Shown here: positions 10,930-23,604 of the stretch, piece after piece | Position numbering within the stretch: the first letter of the stretch is position 1 | Layout of the letters: each line of letters opens with the position of its first letter | Assembly (NCBI GenBank): GCA_003427395.1 | Contig: BFEA01000384.1 | Location: 1,530,876 to 1,579,982 of the forward strand | Reading direction: 5' to 3' | Length of the DNA: 49,107 nucleotides | Source of the DNA: Chara braunii | Taxonomy: Eukaryota; Streptophyta; Charophyceae; Charales; Characeae | Translations under genes and position numbers: made by a program | Notes under the pieces: model-generated | What the model was told of the DNA's origin: nothing | The model's database searches: none | The model's input: the letters and a program-made list of their open reading frames with translations, nothing else

Positions 10930-13900
10930 ATACAAGTGGCACCGTCACCGACAATAGGTTACTGAGGTGTTAGTGAGCATGGCCAAGTCAAGTCACATAA
11001 TTGACAAGCTCTCAAGCTGTGAAGATCATGACTAAGGCTCAATAGTTATTGATCTCAGTTTCGGCAAGGCACGAAGTTAGTGATTTGCTCTAGGACTTAG
11101 CTCAGAATGGGCAACCCCCGATCCCGTAGGGTACGGAGTTCAGTAGAAGTATTAAAACAGAAGTGCCACAGGTGACAAATCTCTAGGCTGTTTCACAATG
11201 ACTCTGAATACGAGGCCTGTTCGTTGTCGTGAAGTTTGCCCTCTGAGCTCTCGTTCACTTGAATACCCTCTAAATCTCTCGGGTCTAGATTTGTCGATCG
11301 GTAACGGTGTGTGACTTAAACGTCATCCCAGCTAAGTCATTAGCGTACTAACCCCGTTCCAGGCTCGAAACTTTGTTTACTTCTAACTTGTATGTACGAT
11401 CTGCTTCTGTCGGTTCATCAATCTTATCTAACTTCAGGTGCTAACCTCCTTTCTAGGAAGTGAGTATTGTGCACAACCTCTGACCAATTGGGTTGAACTT
11501 TCTGCTTCCTTCGATTAACCGCTGAAGGACTGAAGTCCCCTAGTTTGGGTTCATCGTGGACTGTTGGATCTCAATTTCATTCATCTAAGGTAACCAAGCA
11601 AAGGGCGGGGTTCCCAATGGGATGATCGACCCCGGTACCTCCCATAATTCGTTATTACAGGACTTGGGACCCGCTCACACTATGAGTGACCTCATAGTAC
11701 TGCATTTCAATCATACACCCCACAGCCAGATAAACTCATACAATCTTTGGTTGCAAACCAAACATAGTACTGATGCACCCAAAGTGAGTTTTTAACCACG
11801 CTTTGTGACACAGATCAGACTAATCGAGTAGTAATTACCAGTGGTTGACTAAACCAGGTGATAAAAGATCAATATGGAATAAGATGGAGAGGCCTTAGCT
11901 TAGCACGAGAGAGCCCTGCGGAGTTCCTCACCCTTGCCGTTCTAGAGGTTATCAGGCATAGTCATAGCTCATCGGTTAGCAACCCTTTAGTCAGATAAAG
12001 AACACAGGTCACATGGATACTGAGGGCGAGTTTGAATAACATTTTGAGAACGTTAAATATAAGGTTGACTAAGTAGCTAGCGATATGCTTTTCATTGTCG
12101 GACCCGACACGGTGCCGATCCAGTGATAGAATGATCAGGGGTTACTTCAATCGAGGGGGGCGGGTCGTCTCCCCGTTTGTACAGTCAGATGTGATCCAAA
12201 TCATGGAGTCATACTAATTCGACGGCATAATCTTGGCTTGTGAGTCTGGTCGCATTCTTATTCTGAAGGTAAAACAAGTGACAGAGGTCTGCAACTGTAA
12301 ACCCAACAGATTATGAGAGAACTGTTGGGAGTAGTCTTATCTGTATAAAACCAAGTATGCCTTTGACGCTACTTCGTTCAAATGCATAACATATAATTCA
12401 CTCAGGGGTCACTCAGAGACACTACGCCTCATACTGATTACTCAAGCACGCACCCCATACATCCAGTCTGCATGAGAATTTGTTTTCCAATCACTTATAA
12501 TTTGCATCTTCACCCATGTAAATTAGCCAGGAGGACACGCCCTGATCAACAAACGGACCCCGATGAAAGAACGACTAGTCCCCGTCAAGTAGAAACTTAA
12601 CGATTAGATAACGACCTTCCTTAGTTGTTGTTTCCTCCCTTTGCAACTCATTACCCTGAATCAATACTTCCAGAAAACCGGTCCCGTTAGCGTCTTGGGA
12701 CTGCCCGGGTAATAAACTAAGTTGGTAACCCTACCATTCAGACGACGATTGTAAGCTTGCGCGAGAGCCTGTAGGTTAACGCGATAGCGTCAATGCCTGT
12801 GGCCTACTCCCACTTAAGCGCACCCACACTAATACATATAAACCGCCCTCTCAGGAGTCCTTGTTTGCCCGTAAGGACATTAGTCCTCGCTTGATTACCC
12901 GTGAGCCCGTGGTTCCGAGCTCAAGAGGTCGCACAAGTACAGGCGAGCTCACCAAACTAGCATGATCGCGCGAGCATCCGTAAAAGCTTGCATGGTAATT
13001 ACTGACGAATCAAGATTGCCTTTAAACTCAGTTTTTCTCGATCAACAGCAGTTATTTATTCCCCCTTTCTTTTTACTATCCTGAAGTAAATAGACTTTGG
13101 CAACTTCGTTCAATGCATCGTTCGGTCAATTCCTACGCAAGAGCCATCATGCAAAGACTGCCGGAAACAGGAGCTTCAAGCCAGAACGAGATAAAAGTGC
13201 TTTCAAATGAGATAGATTGGAGTCTTATCTTGTACTAGTCTCGATTAATAGTCAAACGCCCCCAAGTCTTTATTACCCTCGCCCAAATCCGCCATCATGC
13301 CCAATTCCTCCTTCTCTCACTTTTCGACCTTGTCCTTTCCAGGCCAATCCTTTGCCTGTATTTGCAAGGGGTGAACAATAACCTGATCCCTTTCTGCAAG
13401 GGTTTCAAAAACACCAACTCAGCAAGAAACCAATTACGCTCGGCCACGACTCCGTGAGCCAGCACAATGACCGTGATCTCCAAGTCAAACTGCAAAACAA
13501 CGTCGAGCAAGAACATTGTCCGATGACGGTCTCCTAATGGTGTCAACCAACCTATCCTTCTGAGCCGACGACAAGGGTTAGTTGAGGTGCACATAGGAGT
13601 TCAAACAGAGAGTCTTCAACTAAGATTCAACGAGGTTTTAGCTATGGCACCCCACTATCTTACCATTAATATAGGAAGTATAGGTGCCTCACACTGACGC
13701 ACTCAATAGAAACGACAACAACAAAAGAAAACATCACTTGCTGCGTTGAATCCGATATGAGCCTCGACTAGTATGGTAGAATGCACGGTAGAATTAGTCT
13801 GAGTGGGGTAAGACACGCTTGACACTAGCGAAAATCATCCGGGGCGACCCATACACACTAACTATGACGCGAGAGGCCCGAGATTCTCGCCAACAACCCC

Positions 13901-14352
13901 TCTCCCTTGCCAGTACAGTTGTAATCTCCTTCGAGCTCTTCGAGCGCTACTTGTTATCCCACACGTCGCCAAGACTAGAGGATAATGGATGATGTCAACA
14001 GAAACCTATTTCTGCCCACTGCAGTTGCCTGCCTATTTTCTTGCTGCATACTCTCGAGAGAAGTTTTCACCCCAGTTCGCACGAAAACTTTTTAGGATAT
14101 TAGCTCACAAAGATCGACCTCGGTTAGGACTCCATTCTTGCTGGTCTGAGAGCGCATTTAGACGTAAAGAATACAAGACAATCCGCTCAATCACGTCAGC
14201 GAGTACCAGGATCCATACCCAATTACCAAAGCGGCATTCTTACTAGCGTCCAACTGGGGTATACTTGATGAAGCATCCGACTGTCAAGAAACAGATGCCG
14301 ACTAATATGAGGTGGGTTCTTAGAGCAAGTCCGCCGATCACTCATACCCCGC
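10930..14352. other. Long gene-free stretch, stop-dense from 10930 to 13294
   Basis: Between 10930 and 13294 no frame on either strand stays open for 60 codons, although the base composition looks near 45-48% GC. Beyond it, a minus-strand 99-codon frame (13594-13295) and a plus-strand 85-codon frame (13989-14246) have no recognisable domain. I found no repeat unit, LTR end, hairpin series or RNA gene inside. Confidence 0.5.
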
Positions 14353-14710
14353 TTGCGTCTCTCTCCTAACTGCCCAATTGACCTCATTCAGGCAGGGGAG
14401 AGCCGTCATCACTTACGAGTTCACTATATCTCCCCCTCTCTCTCACGCGCGTCCTGCACGTACCTCACATACCACAAGACTGACTTCCTCCGCACATGTG
14501 TCCTCACAGGAGTCAGCGTTGACGTCAGCATCCCCAGCACATACTGCACTTGCCTCTCCCCCTCTCTCGCGTAGCCAGCCACTTGTGCCCGGGCCCTCTC
14601 CCCCGACACTTATTCCCCCTTGTAGTCCTCTGTAACCGCCTCGCGCCCCTTGTTGACGCATGTCATCCATTCTCAGTCCCGTGGGGCAGAACTGCCCTCT
14701 GGACCCTCCC

Positions 14711-15237
14711 CTACCGGTCTCGTGTCCTCGATGGCACAATCCCCGCTCGCCTCGTTCTCTCTCTCACCGCTGACGTCGAACTGGCTTCAGGGCCGTCTTC
14801 CACAGTCCCAGCTAGCGGGTGGTTCCTACGGATCTGGTCCAATTCGTGCCAAGACTGGGTTTCTGCTTCCAAGTCACTGGCGTCACTCTCAGCCTCTGAA
14901 TCACGGTTCAAATCCTGTTGCGCTCGCTCGGCTGTGTCCGTTGAAGTTTCAACCTCGTGGTAAGTAATGGTCACGCGAACCTCAGCCGTGACCCCATCCC
15001 TCTGCATCCTCCTCTTCGCCGGTTCTTGGACTGCATGACGGTCAACTGCAGTCTCTGGTCCCCCTTCATTTCCTCCTCTCTCGCTCCCTCTACAGTAACT
15101 TTTAGCCTCGCCTCATCTCCTCCGCTGTAACTCAGGGTTGTGGTGATCCTGGGACCTTCACCAGACATAGGAGACGAGCGAGTAGTGTACTTCCAACAAT
15201 CCGGCCGGTAGCCATGCAGGCTATTGTTGCGCGCCAT
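14711..15237 (-). pseudogene. Frameshifted frame of unknown function, acidic protein
   Basis: Reads from about 15237 (or the internal Met near 15168, in the context MSGEGPRITTTL) to 15050. It then shifts frame near 15040 and continues through EVRVTITYHEVETSTDTAER to 14711. The two parts join smoothly if one base is allowed at about 15035-15045. The product is hydrophilic, rich in Glu, Arg, Ser and Thr, with no transmembrane segment and no zinc motif. It may be the N-terminal part of a retroelement gag or a non-autonomous element protein. I do not recognise a family. Overlapping plus-strand frames (14550-14967) are probably its shadows. Confidence 0.35.
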
Positions 15238-16488
15238 AGCCAGGCTATCGGTAGACGCGGCGTAGTACTAGGCTGCTATCCCAGCACAACATGCCACTTA
15301 GCACAGGATAAACATTACCCGACCAGTAGCGAGCTGTGTCCCATTTCTCAGAGAATCAAGGGCACGTCGTGTACTCACAGGCCTCTCCTCTCTTCCTTTA
15401 TAGAATCGCTATTTGCCAAGACCCCCGCGCTCTAAACGAAGAACCCAGATTAGTTTTTTTTAAACCTCTTCCAATTAGAGAAACTACAAAGTTTTTAGAT
15501 AATGATATAATTAAAATTAAGTAATTTTAGAAACGCTCGAGTCTAAAACCCAACGGTCGGGCGCGGTCTGAACCTCATGCCACCATCAATCCCAGATCTC
15601 AGTGACAGGACTGCAGATTCGACACTGGTCCCATAACGAGATATCGACGGGCGACCGTCCTCCTTTAAAACCCGCAGTTGGCCTACTCCTATTGGGTGCC
15701 CGTGTTCGATGGCAAGGAGGGGGCTTATGACCCTCCATAGAGGGTGATAGGCCTCCTACCGATGCGGCTGTGGGTCGCCCCTCTTTTGGGGTTCCACCGC
15801 GCGGCCCTCTGTCAAACAAATCAGACCCCAAGGTGATAAGCGAAGGGTCGGATCAGTCTAGGCCGCAGACCGCAGCTGTACTCGGAACTCGAAACGTTGG
15901 CTCTCCCTCGAGATGACAAGCCGAAAAGACCAAAAGAAAACTCAGTAGCTATAATAATGATAATAATAATAACAATAATAATAATAATAATAATACAAGA
16001 GAAAGTAGGAAAATCGTAACGTCGTAATGGCCTGAAGCCACCGGATTCTCCCGAACTAAAGCGCCGGCTCAGATTTGAATTTTTTTTTTTTTTTTCCTCT
16101 TCTCTTCTTTCCCTCTGCTTGTCAGTGATAGCATTCCGCATCTGGCCCAAAACCCGACTAGGAAACATTCGGCGAGCAGTTGAAAAGACCGTGTCGCTTC
16201 TTCTGAGTCTGCGTCCCTTGGCGAGCCCGGCGGCTACCACGGCCACAGGCCGGTAGTGCTCTGCTGTACAGCAGGGCGTCGAGCCTGCGTGGACCAATAG
16301 AAAGTCCAGTGGTGCACCTTTTTGCTAGGAAGGGCACCAACTGGACATGTCCACCACAGGGTTTCACCCCAGGAGCACCGCGAGGGCTCTTGAACAACCC
16401 GCTGAGCCATGACATCCGAGCGAGGAGTTGGTACTTAGGTAGGAGCCTGGCGAATAGAGGAGGGCCGGGACACCGCACCCTCCGACAA
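15238..16488. other. No supported gene; simple repeats
   Basis: Holds an (ATA)n tract at about 15951-15995 and a T-run at about 16079-16095. The remaining open frames (15831-15586, 16297-15821 and 16478-16158, minus) partly translate these simple repeats and show no domain. Confidence 0.45.
15951..15995. repeat. (ATA)n microsatellite
   Basis: About 14 ATA/ATG/ACA units with few interruptions. Confidence 0.9.
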
Positions 16489-19400
16489 CGGGCCCGTTTG
16501 AATTTCGGAGTGTTCAGAATAATGGCAAATTATTTATTTATTTTCTGCCAATCTTGAAACCGCGGACGACGAATTCAGCGTGCATGTGAGCCGGAGGGTG
16601 ATTAGCCCACGGGCCGGAAGGAACAAGAGTGGCGGGACCTTTCTGAAGGAGCACCATCCATTCCCCGCAGTCCGCGGTGGAGAGGTTGGGTGTGAGTATG
16701 CCCGCTGGACTCTCCTCCACGACGGTCTTCAAAGTTCTCATTTAAATAGTTGCTACTACCACCGAGATCTGCACTAGACTTAAGGCGACGCCTTGGTGCA
16801 GGGTCATGCCCTCGGCTCCGCGACAGGTTGTCTGTGTGGGAGTTGTCGGTTGAGGGCCTGAAGTGGTGACAAGTTTCTCTGGGCATAGCGGGCAGAAGGG
16901 CACTGCAGTGGAGGCCCGCAGCAATATTGTTCTGCAAATCGTCCGCCACGCCATCTAGTAGCGGGTTCCCTCAAAGGTTTCTTCCCTCGGGATACTTGGA
17001 GCCGCAGCAACGTGCTGCACGGCTGTGGAACCACATGCTACAGAAAAAGGCCGCAGCTATACTGACGTCCAAATCATCCGTCGGACCCAGGCTATAGTGG
17101 CGAAAGACCAATTGAATCGTCTAGTGGCGGGCTCCCTTCGAGGTGATCTGCGGGACTGTTGGAGCTGCCGGACGGCTTACTGCGCAACAGTGAAACTCGG
17201 TGTCGTGGTGTGAAGTGTGACGAACGAGAAGGGCGAAGTGATGTGCAGAGGAGGTCGAAGGGTGACGAAGAAATATCGAAAGCAAGTGTGAGCGTGCTCG
17301 TTGCTACCTGAAAGATGGTGACCTATGTCTGGGTAGGGCGTAGCCAGCGGACGTGGCGCTGGTGGAAGCGCGCAGCTATGCTAGCGTGAAAACTGTTCTG
17401 TCTACACGCTAGTATGAGGGCGGATGTACCTGGGCGTGATTTCCCACCAGATACCTTCGCAGGTAAGGAAGAACAAAGCGGGAAAGGGGCTATGGCGAAG
17501 GTGAAAAACTATACCCCGCTCGTTTCCGAACGAAAACAAGTGGGGAAAGGTAGTAGATGGGGGGGTTGGGGACTGGGGATCACGAATCTAAGCATATAAT
17601 TAGAATAGAGTAAGTATAAATACAGTTAGTAAAGGAAAGCTCGTGTGCAGGAGGGAAAGATGATGGGAGTGAAAAGCTCGGATCTCGCTCTGTCCTCGAT
17701 GGATTCGAGCAAGGTAAGGTGCTAAATAGGGGTTTTTTGGCATAGTGATCTTGAATATGAAGTCAGTTTTTGGAGAAGGTAAGTAGAAAAAGAGTAGGAT
17801 TAGGAAAGCACCTCGCAGAGGTGCCGAGAGAAAGTGGAGATGGTGAGGCGGAAAAAACCAGTTATTTAACTCATTCCTTGGCAGAAACGAGTAAGTAAAG
17901 ATTCAACTACGGGGTTTTGACCCGGGCGAAGCTAATGGCGATGAGAGAAAAGAAAAAGAAGGGTTAGTATTGGTGCTATAGGGGCTAGAGGCTGCACAGT
18001 GCATGGCAGAAAACAGCAACAAGAGGGTAAACTCGAAATGGCAGTATATGTCTCTGTGTTCCAGCGGAGGATTCATTCGAGTTCTTGCCTGTCTTGTCGA
18101 TGGAAGTAGCATGTCTCTACCCTTCCTCGGGCAGTCTGCGGAAGGCAGTTCGGGTTGAATGAGAGATGGGAGAGACAAGAGAGAGGAGTAGAAAGGAAAA
18201 GGGTGGAGGGAAGAGATACGTACCCGGTCATGACAACGGTCTACATGGACGATGCCTGCACGATTGTGTGGTTGGTGTTGGCAGATCGCCTTACCGGAGT
18301 AAGAATGAAAGATCTGGGTGTTAGGAGTTGGGGAGTTCGGCGTTGAGATGAGGAAAGGAGCTCGTTAGTAGTGGCAAATGAGTGGGTTCTTCGACGATCG
18401 CGCTTGGCGCCAGAGGTCCCGCTTGATGTCATACCAACGCAATTCTGCATCTTGGACGGGATTCAATTGCTAAGTTTTCAGCACGACTAGCAGGCCGGCA
18501 TTCTTGCGCCCCATTGATGCTCGTTTTCCTTGCATACAAACCGGGTGGAGTCTGATTCAGGCATATTAAGCAGAGGCGCTGGTAAAAGCTCTGAGGTTAA
18601 TCTCCGTGAAAATTTAGGCACGAACACTGGGTACTCCTTCGTGCGCTGCGTCTTGATGGACTGTCTATTTAGAAAACAATAGTTTCTCTTCGCGCCTGCG
18701 CACACAAGAATTTTGCAGCAGTACTAATGTACAAATCATTAGGAAACCTAGGAAAATGGGAGCTAACAACTGGTTGAGCTGTTCATAACCAGCTTCCTAC
18801 AAAGTTTTGCCCAGGGAAACTGGGTCTGCTGAAGATGAGGACCACTGGGTGGATCACCCGTCAATCACGATCAGTTGAAGGAAGATGAGAGGCAGGGCGC
18901 AAGCCTGGGCGTGGTAGGAGTTAGCATGCTCGGGATCTGCATGTATTGTAGTTGTCGCTGCTTGCGGTGCTCGTCGGAACGAGGAAAACAAAGTGAGATT
19001 AAAGATTTACGGTAGGAATGAAAGGAGACCGTATTTGGATCTACAACCCGTATCTTGAGCCGTAGCCTATACAACTCGTATCTTGAAGCTCTACGGGGGC
19101 TGACTTCGCTGAGGAGGGGAGTTTTTGCTGCGAGTAGGAGAATTGTAAGGGAGTGAATATCCAACAGATTAACTTCGCTTTTACCAAGTTGCTTCTGCAT
19201 TCTGACTGTCATTGCGGGGCCCTTAGGCATATTAAGATTACAAGGCCCTCTCCTGATAGTTGAGTTGTCCGCTTCCTGTATCTCGAGAGTCTGAAACCCC
19301 TTATCTTCTGCCCTTCTTAAGTTTAATCGTGTTCTGAGAGGAAGGCGGCAGGCGAGATTGCAACCCGTAGGACCGCAGCAAGACTCTCTAGGGAGTCAGC

Positions 19401-20331
19401 CCAACGATTGCGGGAGCTGTGTCGGAACTCAGGAGGAGTTTTGGAGGCAGGGAATTGAAAGGTAACGGTTTCATCCTCCTTTTATAAACCTAGTTATAAC
19501 CCCTATCTGTATCTCTTGCTATGTTTGACTGAGTATGCTGCGTACACCCTTTATTTCGACTTTGAGTTTGGCTTTCAGGACACAAGCCAGATTTAAATAA
19601 AGGAATGCATGCACAGTGTCAATTTTAGTTTTGTTGTCTAACTGAAAGCAGATTGTGAACATGGGTTGGATTTGGGGGAAAGGTGGGAGGAAGGTCGTTT
19701 TGCTTGGGTCTGACTAGGTCGATCCAAGGCTGGGAAAGTCTCCATAAGATTGGAGGGTCCAGTGTTATGTATATTTTCGATTGCCAAAGGACCAGACATG
19801 TTCCCATAGGTTTGGGTGGTCTGGTTGCTTTGACTTGCGAGAGCTGCATGTGTTTGACTTTCAGGGACCAAGCATTTTTCCATAAGATTGGATGGCTTGG
19901 TTGCCTTGTTTTGTTTGGGTTTTCTTATGTTTATTAATGTCTTCTTGTTTATTCTGTGGGAGGATCAGATGAAGGACTGGACAAGTTCCTATAAGATTGG
20001 GTGGTCTGGTCTGAAGCCATGCACATGATGGAACCAATGGGATAAATTTATTTATATTTTTATATTATTTTATTTATGAACAGGCGAGTCAGACATTTTT
20101 CCATAAAATTGGATGGTCTGATTGTAGCTTATCACCAATTGAAGAGAATACAAATTAAGAATAAACTTGTGGTAAGAAGGGGCCTGAACCTTGATCTAAG
20201 ATGACCGGTTCAATAATATGTTACCTTAAAAGACAAAGTGCAAACAATTATATATAACTTGGATACTTAAGTGGTTCTGGACGACTAGGTTGGCTAACCT
20301 AGTCATGTGCCCAAAGAAGAGAAAAGTTGTA
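16489..20331 (+). repeat. Unclassified ~3.8 kb interspersed repeat, copy 2
   Basis: Direct copy of 2424-6452. It differs by a ~250-base gap near 18963 and by an extra ~90 bases at about 17839-17930, which end in GGTTTTGACCCGGG. After 20331 the copies part company, but copy 2 is followed at about 20370 by one more CCATACGATTGGGTAG hairpin-type core. The true element may therefore extend past 20331, with copy 1 cut short at 6452. Confidence 0.85.
19735..20125 (+). repeat. Row of small hairpins with a shared loop (copy 2)
   Basis: Same arrangement as 5851-6242. Clear arms are ACCAGAC..GTCTGGT (19791-19825), ACCAAGC..GCTTGGT (19867-19901) and TCAGAC..GTCTGA (20089-20121), all around CCATAAGATTGG-type loops. 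Confidence 0.6.
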
Positions 20332-20657
20332 GTGCCTTGTGTTTTTGTATATTATATGGCTGAGCTAGACAAGTTTCCATACGATTGGGTAGTTTTGTTG
20401 TAAGCCTTAAGTAAGGTAGGTATAAGAGACAAATCAGTGAGAGACTACGAACTATTGTATGACCAGGTTAACTTGGGGTTGGTGAAAGTACTTACCTTTG
20501 TAGTTTGTCCTTCCATGTGACTGAGTGAGATTACTACGTGCTCTAAGTTTCAGTCGACAGGTAATTGTTTTAGATGCTCGTCACGTGCTAGACCCATAAG
20601 AGTTAGTTTCAATTCCTGCATTTTTTTAGCTAAGTTTTTTTTCACTTAGGTCAATTT
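20332..20657. other. No gene seen
   Basis: A/T-rich. Contains one extra hairpin-type core near 20370. Confidence 0.4.
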
Positions 20658-21016
20658 CTGCCGAAATTTCTGCAAATCCAAGGAGTTAGTCAAAATTTGA
20701 CTCTTCAAAATTCAACTCGTCTAATTTTTATACATGGCTTGGTAAAAATCTGGAAAGTCTCCTTTTCTAAGGGGAGTGCTGCCCAAATTTTTGCTAATTC
20801 AAGGAGTTAGACAAAATTTGACTTTGAAAAGTTGAAGATTATTTCTGTTTTCATATGTAGGCTGATATAAATTCTAAAAAGACACTTTTCCTACGGGAAG
20901 CGCTGCCGATTTTTTTTTATTTTAGAGGAGATAGATTATATTTTGAGAGGTGACGATTCTGGAAATTCACCCTGCATAGGAAAGATACTTTCAAAGGAAT
21001 ACCTTTCTTTGGGCAC
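20658..21016. repeat. ~122-bp tandem repeat, three units
   Basis: Units start at CTGCC at 20658, 20779 and 20903. Shared blocks are AAATTTTTGCxAATxCAAGG, AGTTAGxCAAAATTTGACT and a terminal CTTTTCxTAxGGGxAGxG. The third unit is more diverged. Confidence 0.75.
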
Positions 21017-23283
21017 TGGCTTAGAGGTAGACTCAGATTTTGTCGTGGGAAGATTTTTAGTGAGAATGTGCCCTAGGAATTTATTCTTCATACACTTATA
21101 AGCTTAGTCTGGGAATTGACCTATCTCGTGTTACATGTCCTTTTGATCGTTTCGATTCAGGATTCGACTAAATTTCAGCCAGATCCCACAAGGATCATCT
21201 TTTGTTATCACTAATAATAGGTCGGTTGGTTGATCGCCGACATGTCAGCTCACAACATTACTTTGCTCATACCTGCACCTCAACTTGATGCCTTAGCCCG
21301 AAGATTTGATATTTTTCTTTGAGGGTTTTAACCGAACTTCTTTCAACGGTCATTATAAAGAACTTGTGAGATTTATGGAAAGTTGAACTATGACTGGGGC
21401 TTGAGTGTGTGAGGTGTGGTGTGAGTTACAGGGAATAGTAAAGTTGACCACATTGGTGTATGGCAATGTGGCGTTCGTTTGTGTCTTTCTTTTTATACAG
21501 GTTAGTGTCTTGGAGCCTGTGTACGAGCCTTACTTTGGAGGCAGTGAGAATGACAACCATGTGTCACACGATCTGCATACCTGATGGGTTTATGTTTTCC
21601 ATTCTTTTATTTTATCTCAAGTTCTGATTTGATATATGAGTGTTGGATGTTTATTTATTTATTGATTGATTTTGCTTGTTAATTTTTATAGTTGGACGTT
21701 CTAATCCGTGGCAGCCGTCAAAGTCAAACCCCCTTGACTTCTTTCCAGACCCTAGATGATAGAGCTGGTCTCCGGGGCAATAAGAGACGATTGCTACCAC
21801 ATGTATGAACTTGTGTACCACCCACTCTCCGGAGGGTGCAGAAGAGGGTGTGGCTCTCAACCGCACTTGACGGTTATCTAGCGTCGATAGATTTGTCCCT
21901 CAAGGCGAGTGTCAGCCGACACTTGAGTGTCGAATACGACCCCCGAGATTAGCGAGGACCTCATGATTATGAGTACAACATAGTACGCCATCATTGCGAC
22001 CACTTGCGTGAGCATGCATTGCTAGTCGATATGGGAAGACTCTGCATCCGCGCGATTTTATACTAAGTCTCACGCGCGACTCTTATACGATTTCCTCATC
22101 GGAGAGTTATGAGATGGCTACTAAGGGACTAGGAGTGTTGTTGTGTTGTTTGTTTTGTGTCGTTTGGTATATGTGCGGGTGCATGCGTGTTTTCATTTTT
22201 ATGTTTTTAAAGTGGTGTACGTGTGGTGTGTAAGATACGTCCTAGTCGAGCGACGACGAGTTGCGCTTGGGACTTCAACCCCTCAGGACATCGGTTCGTG
22301 TGTGGATCTGATAGAGGCGTAAAACCGCGCGTACCCCCTATGCTACAACGAACAAGAAACACCCTCGACTGGTCCACCTCTGCGATTGTAGCTGATTAAC
22401 TTTCGTATTGTGGACTGGTAGCTCGGTGGGGATACGCCCACCGAAGGGAGGTGACAGCTCCCGTAAGGTGGAGGTAAGTCGTGCCTCGCGTAGGGGCTCG
22501 CGAGAGGTATGGCTCGCGCACTCTGTCGGAGCGGCTTGCGGAAGCTCTATGTGTCTTTGCGATGAGGAATTAACCAACTCCTGCGTGACAAGGTCGGGAG
22601 AGTCTCGCCCCGCTTGTGCGGTGTCAGACCGATGCGCTCGACATCGCTGCCATAGCTAAAGCTTGTCTAAAGTAGGGTCAGTCATAACTTTGACTCTGTC
22701 CCTCGGAATTGATTTTTGTCAGTCCCTGGTAAATTGCAATTCAGTATACAGTTCGTGTTTAAAATCGCACAGTGAGATGTGGTGATTTGAGTAAGCTACA
22801 GTCACTTCTATAATTCGTCATACCCAGGGTATGACATACAAGGTTATCCAGCGGTGAAGTGAGTAGGGAAGTCTAAAAATATAGTACCCAGTAAATTGCT
22901 GCATCTTGGTCATCAATAGGTTCCTGCTTATCCCTAATTAGTCGCTTTGTCTCAATACTAATCACTACTGATTAGTCCAGGACTGCATCCTGCAAATAAT
23001 TAATACAGGATTTGCAGTAATTGCATGCAATTGAAGTGTCAGGGCAGGGAATGGAAAATCGTGAAATTGATTTTTGTTGAGTTGTCTCTAATCTGACCCT
23101 GACCCTCAAGCAGTCTGCAAAGATTGAGCACTCACTTGCTCAGACTAACCAACTTCTCTCTCCAATCAGGTGACAGCAACTGAGTGAGTTCTGCAGAGAA
23201 AACTCAATTCCTGTTACTTCCATTTCTTTCTTCTAGTTATTTATTTCATTTTATTTATCTATTTTGTGGGAAAAACAAAATGT
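21017..23283. other. No supported gene
   Basis: Roughly 2.2 kb. The few open frames (21866-21651 and 22577-22338 minus; 22408-22659 plus) show no domain. The 22240-22640 part is more G/C-rich and CpG-rich than its surroundings. The TTATTTATTTATTGATTGATT tract near 21650 is simple sequence. Confidence 0.4.
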
Positions 23284-23309
23284 CTGGGCAGAAAAGGGTG
23301 AAGCCTCTG

Positions 23310-23604
23310 AGGTGAAGCCTCAGATTCCTCTTGACCCTTTAGAGGCTGAATTGTGTGCTGAGGAGGAGAAACTCCGCTAACAGGCACAGGCAGTTGAGGC
23401 TCTAAAGGCAAAGCTAAAGAGGAAGGAGAAAGCCACCAAGAAGGAGACTGGGAGGCGGGAACTGGCAGTAGATATGGAGAAGGTCTGGGTAAATGGCAGC
23501 TCCATCCAATACAATAAGGATGTCTGGGTTTGCCCCTATTATTCACGCCCGAATTTATTATGCAATAACTCGACTCAAATCTGCATAAGATGTGGGCTCT
23601 AGGT
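23310..23604 (+). pseudogene. Broken frame with coiled-coil-like segment and paired cysteines
   Basis: One plus-strand frame reads as protein from about 23313. It has an Ala/Glu/Lys-rich heptad-like segment (EAELCAEEEKLR, a TAA, then QAQAVEALKAKLKRKEK), then EKVWVNGSSIQYNKD, then CPYY and a terminal C-I-R-C pair (CPYYSRPN.. CIRCGL) before a TAG. The spacing suggests a decayed zinc-ribbon-like finger with the second Cys of the first pair changed to Tyr. Upstream, a 14-base direct repeat GTGAAGCCTCTGAG/GTGAAGCCTCAGAT coincides with a frame change from an ATG at 23281. It may be a gag-like or host-derived fragment; the family is not recognised. Confidence 0.4.

Noticed and set aside
14905-14915. 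GGTTCAAATCC, like a tRNA B box
   Set aside because: No A box at the right distance, no cloverleaf, and it falls inside a minus-strand protein frame.
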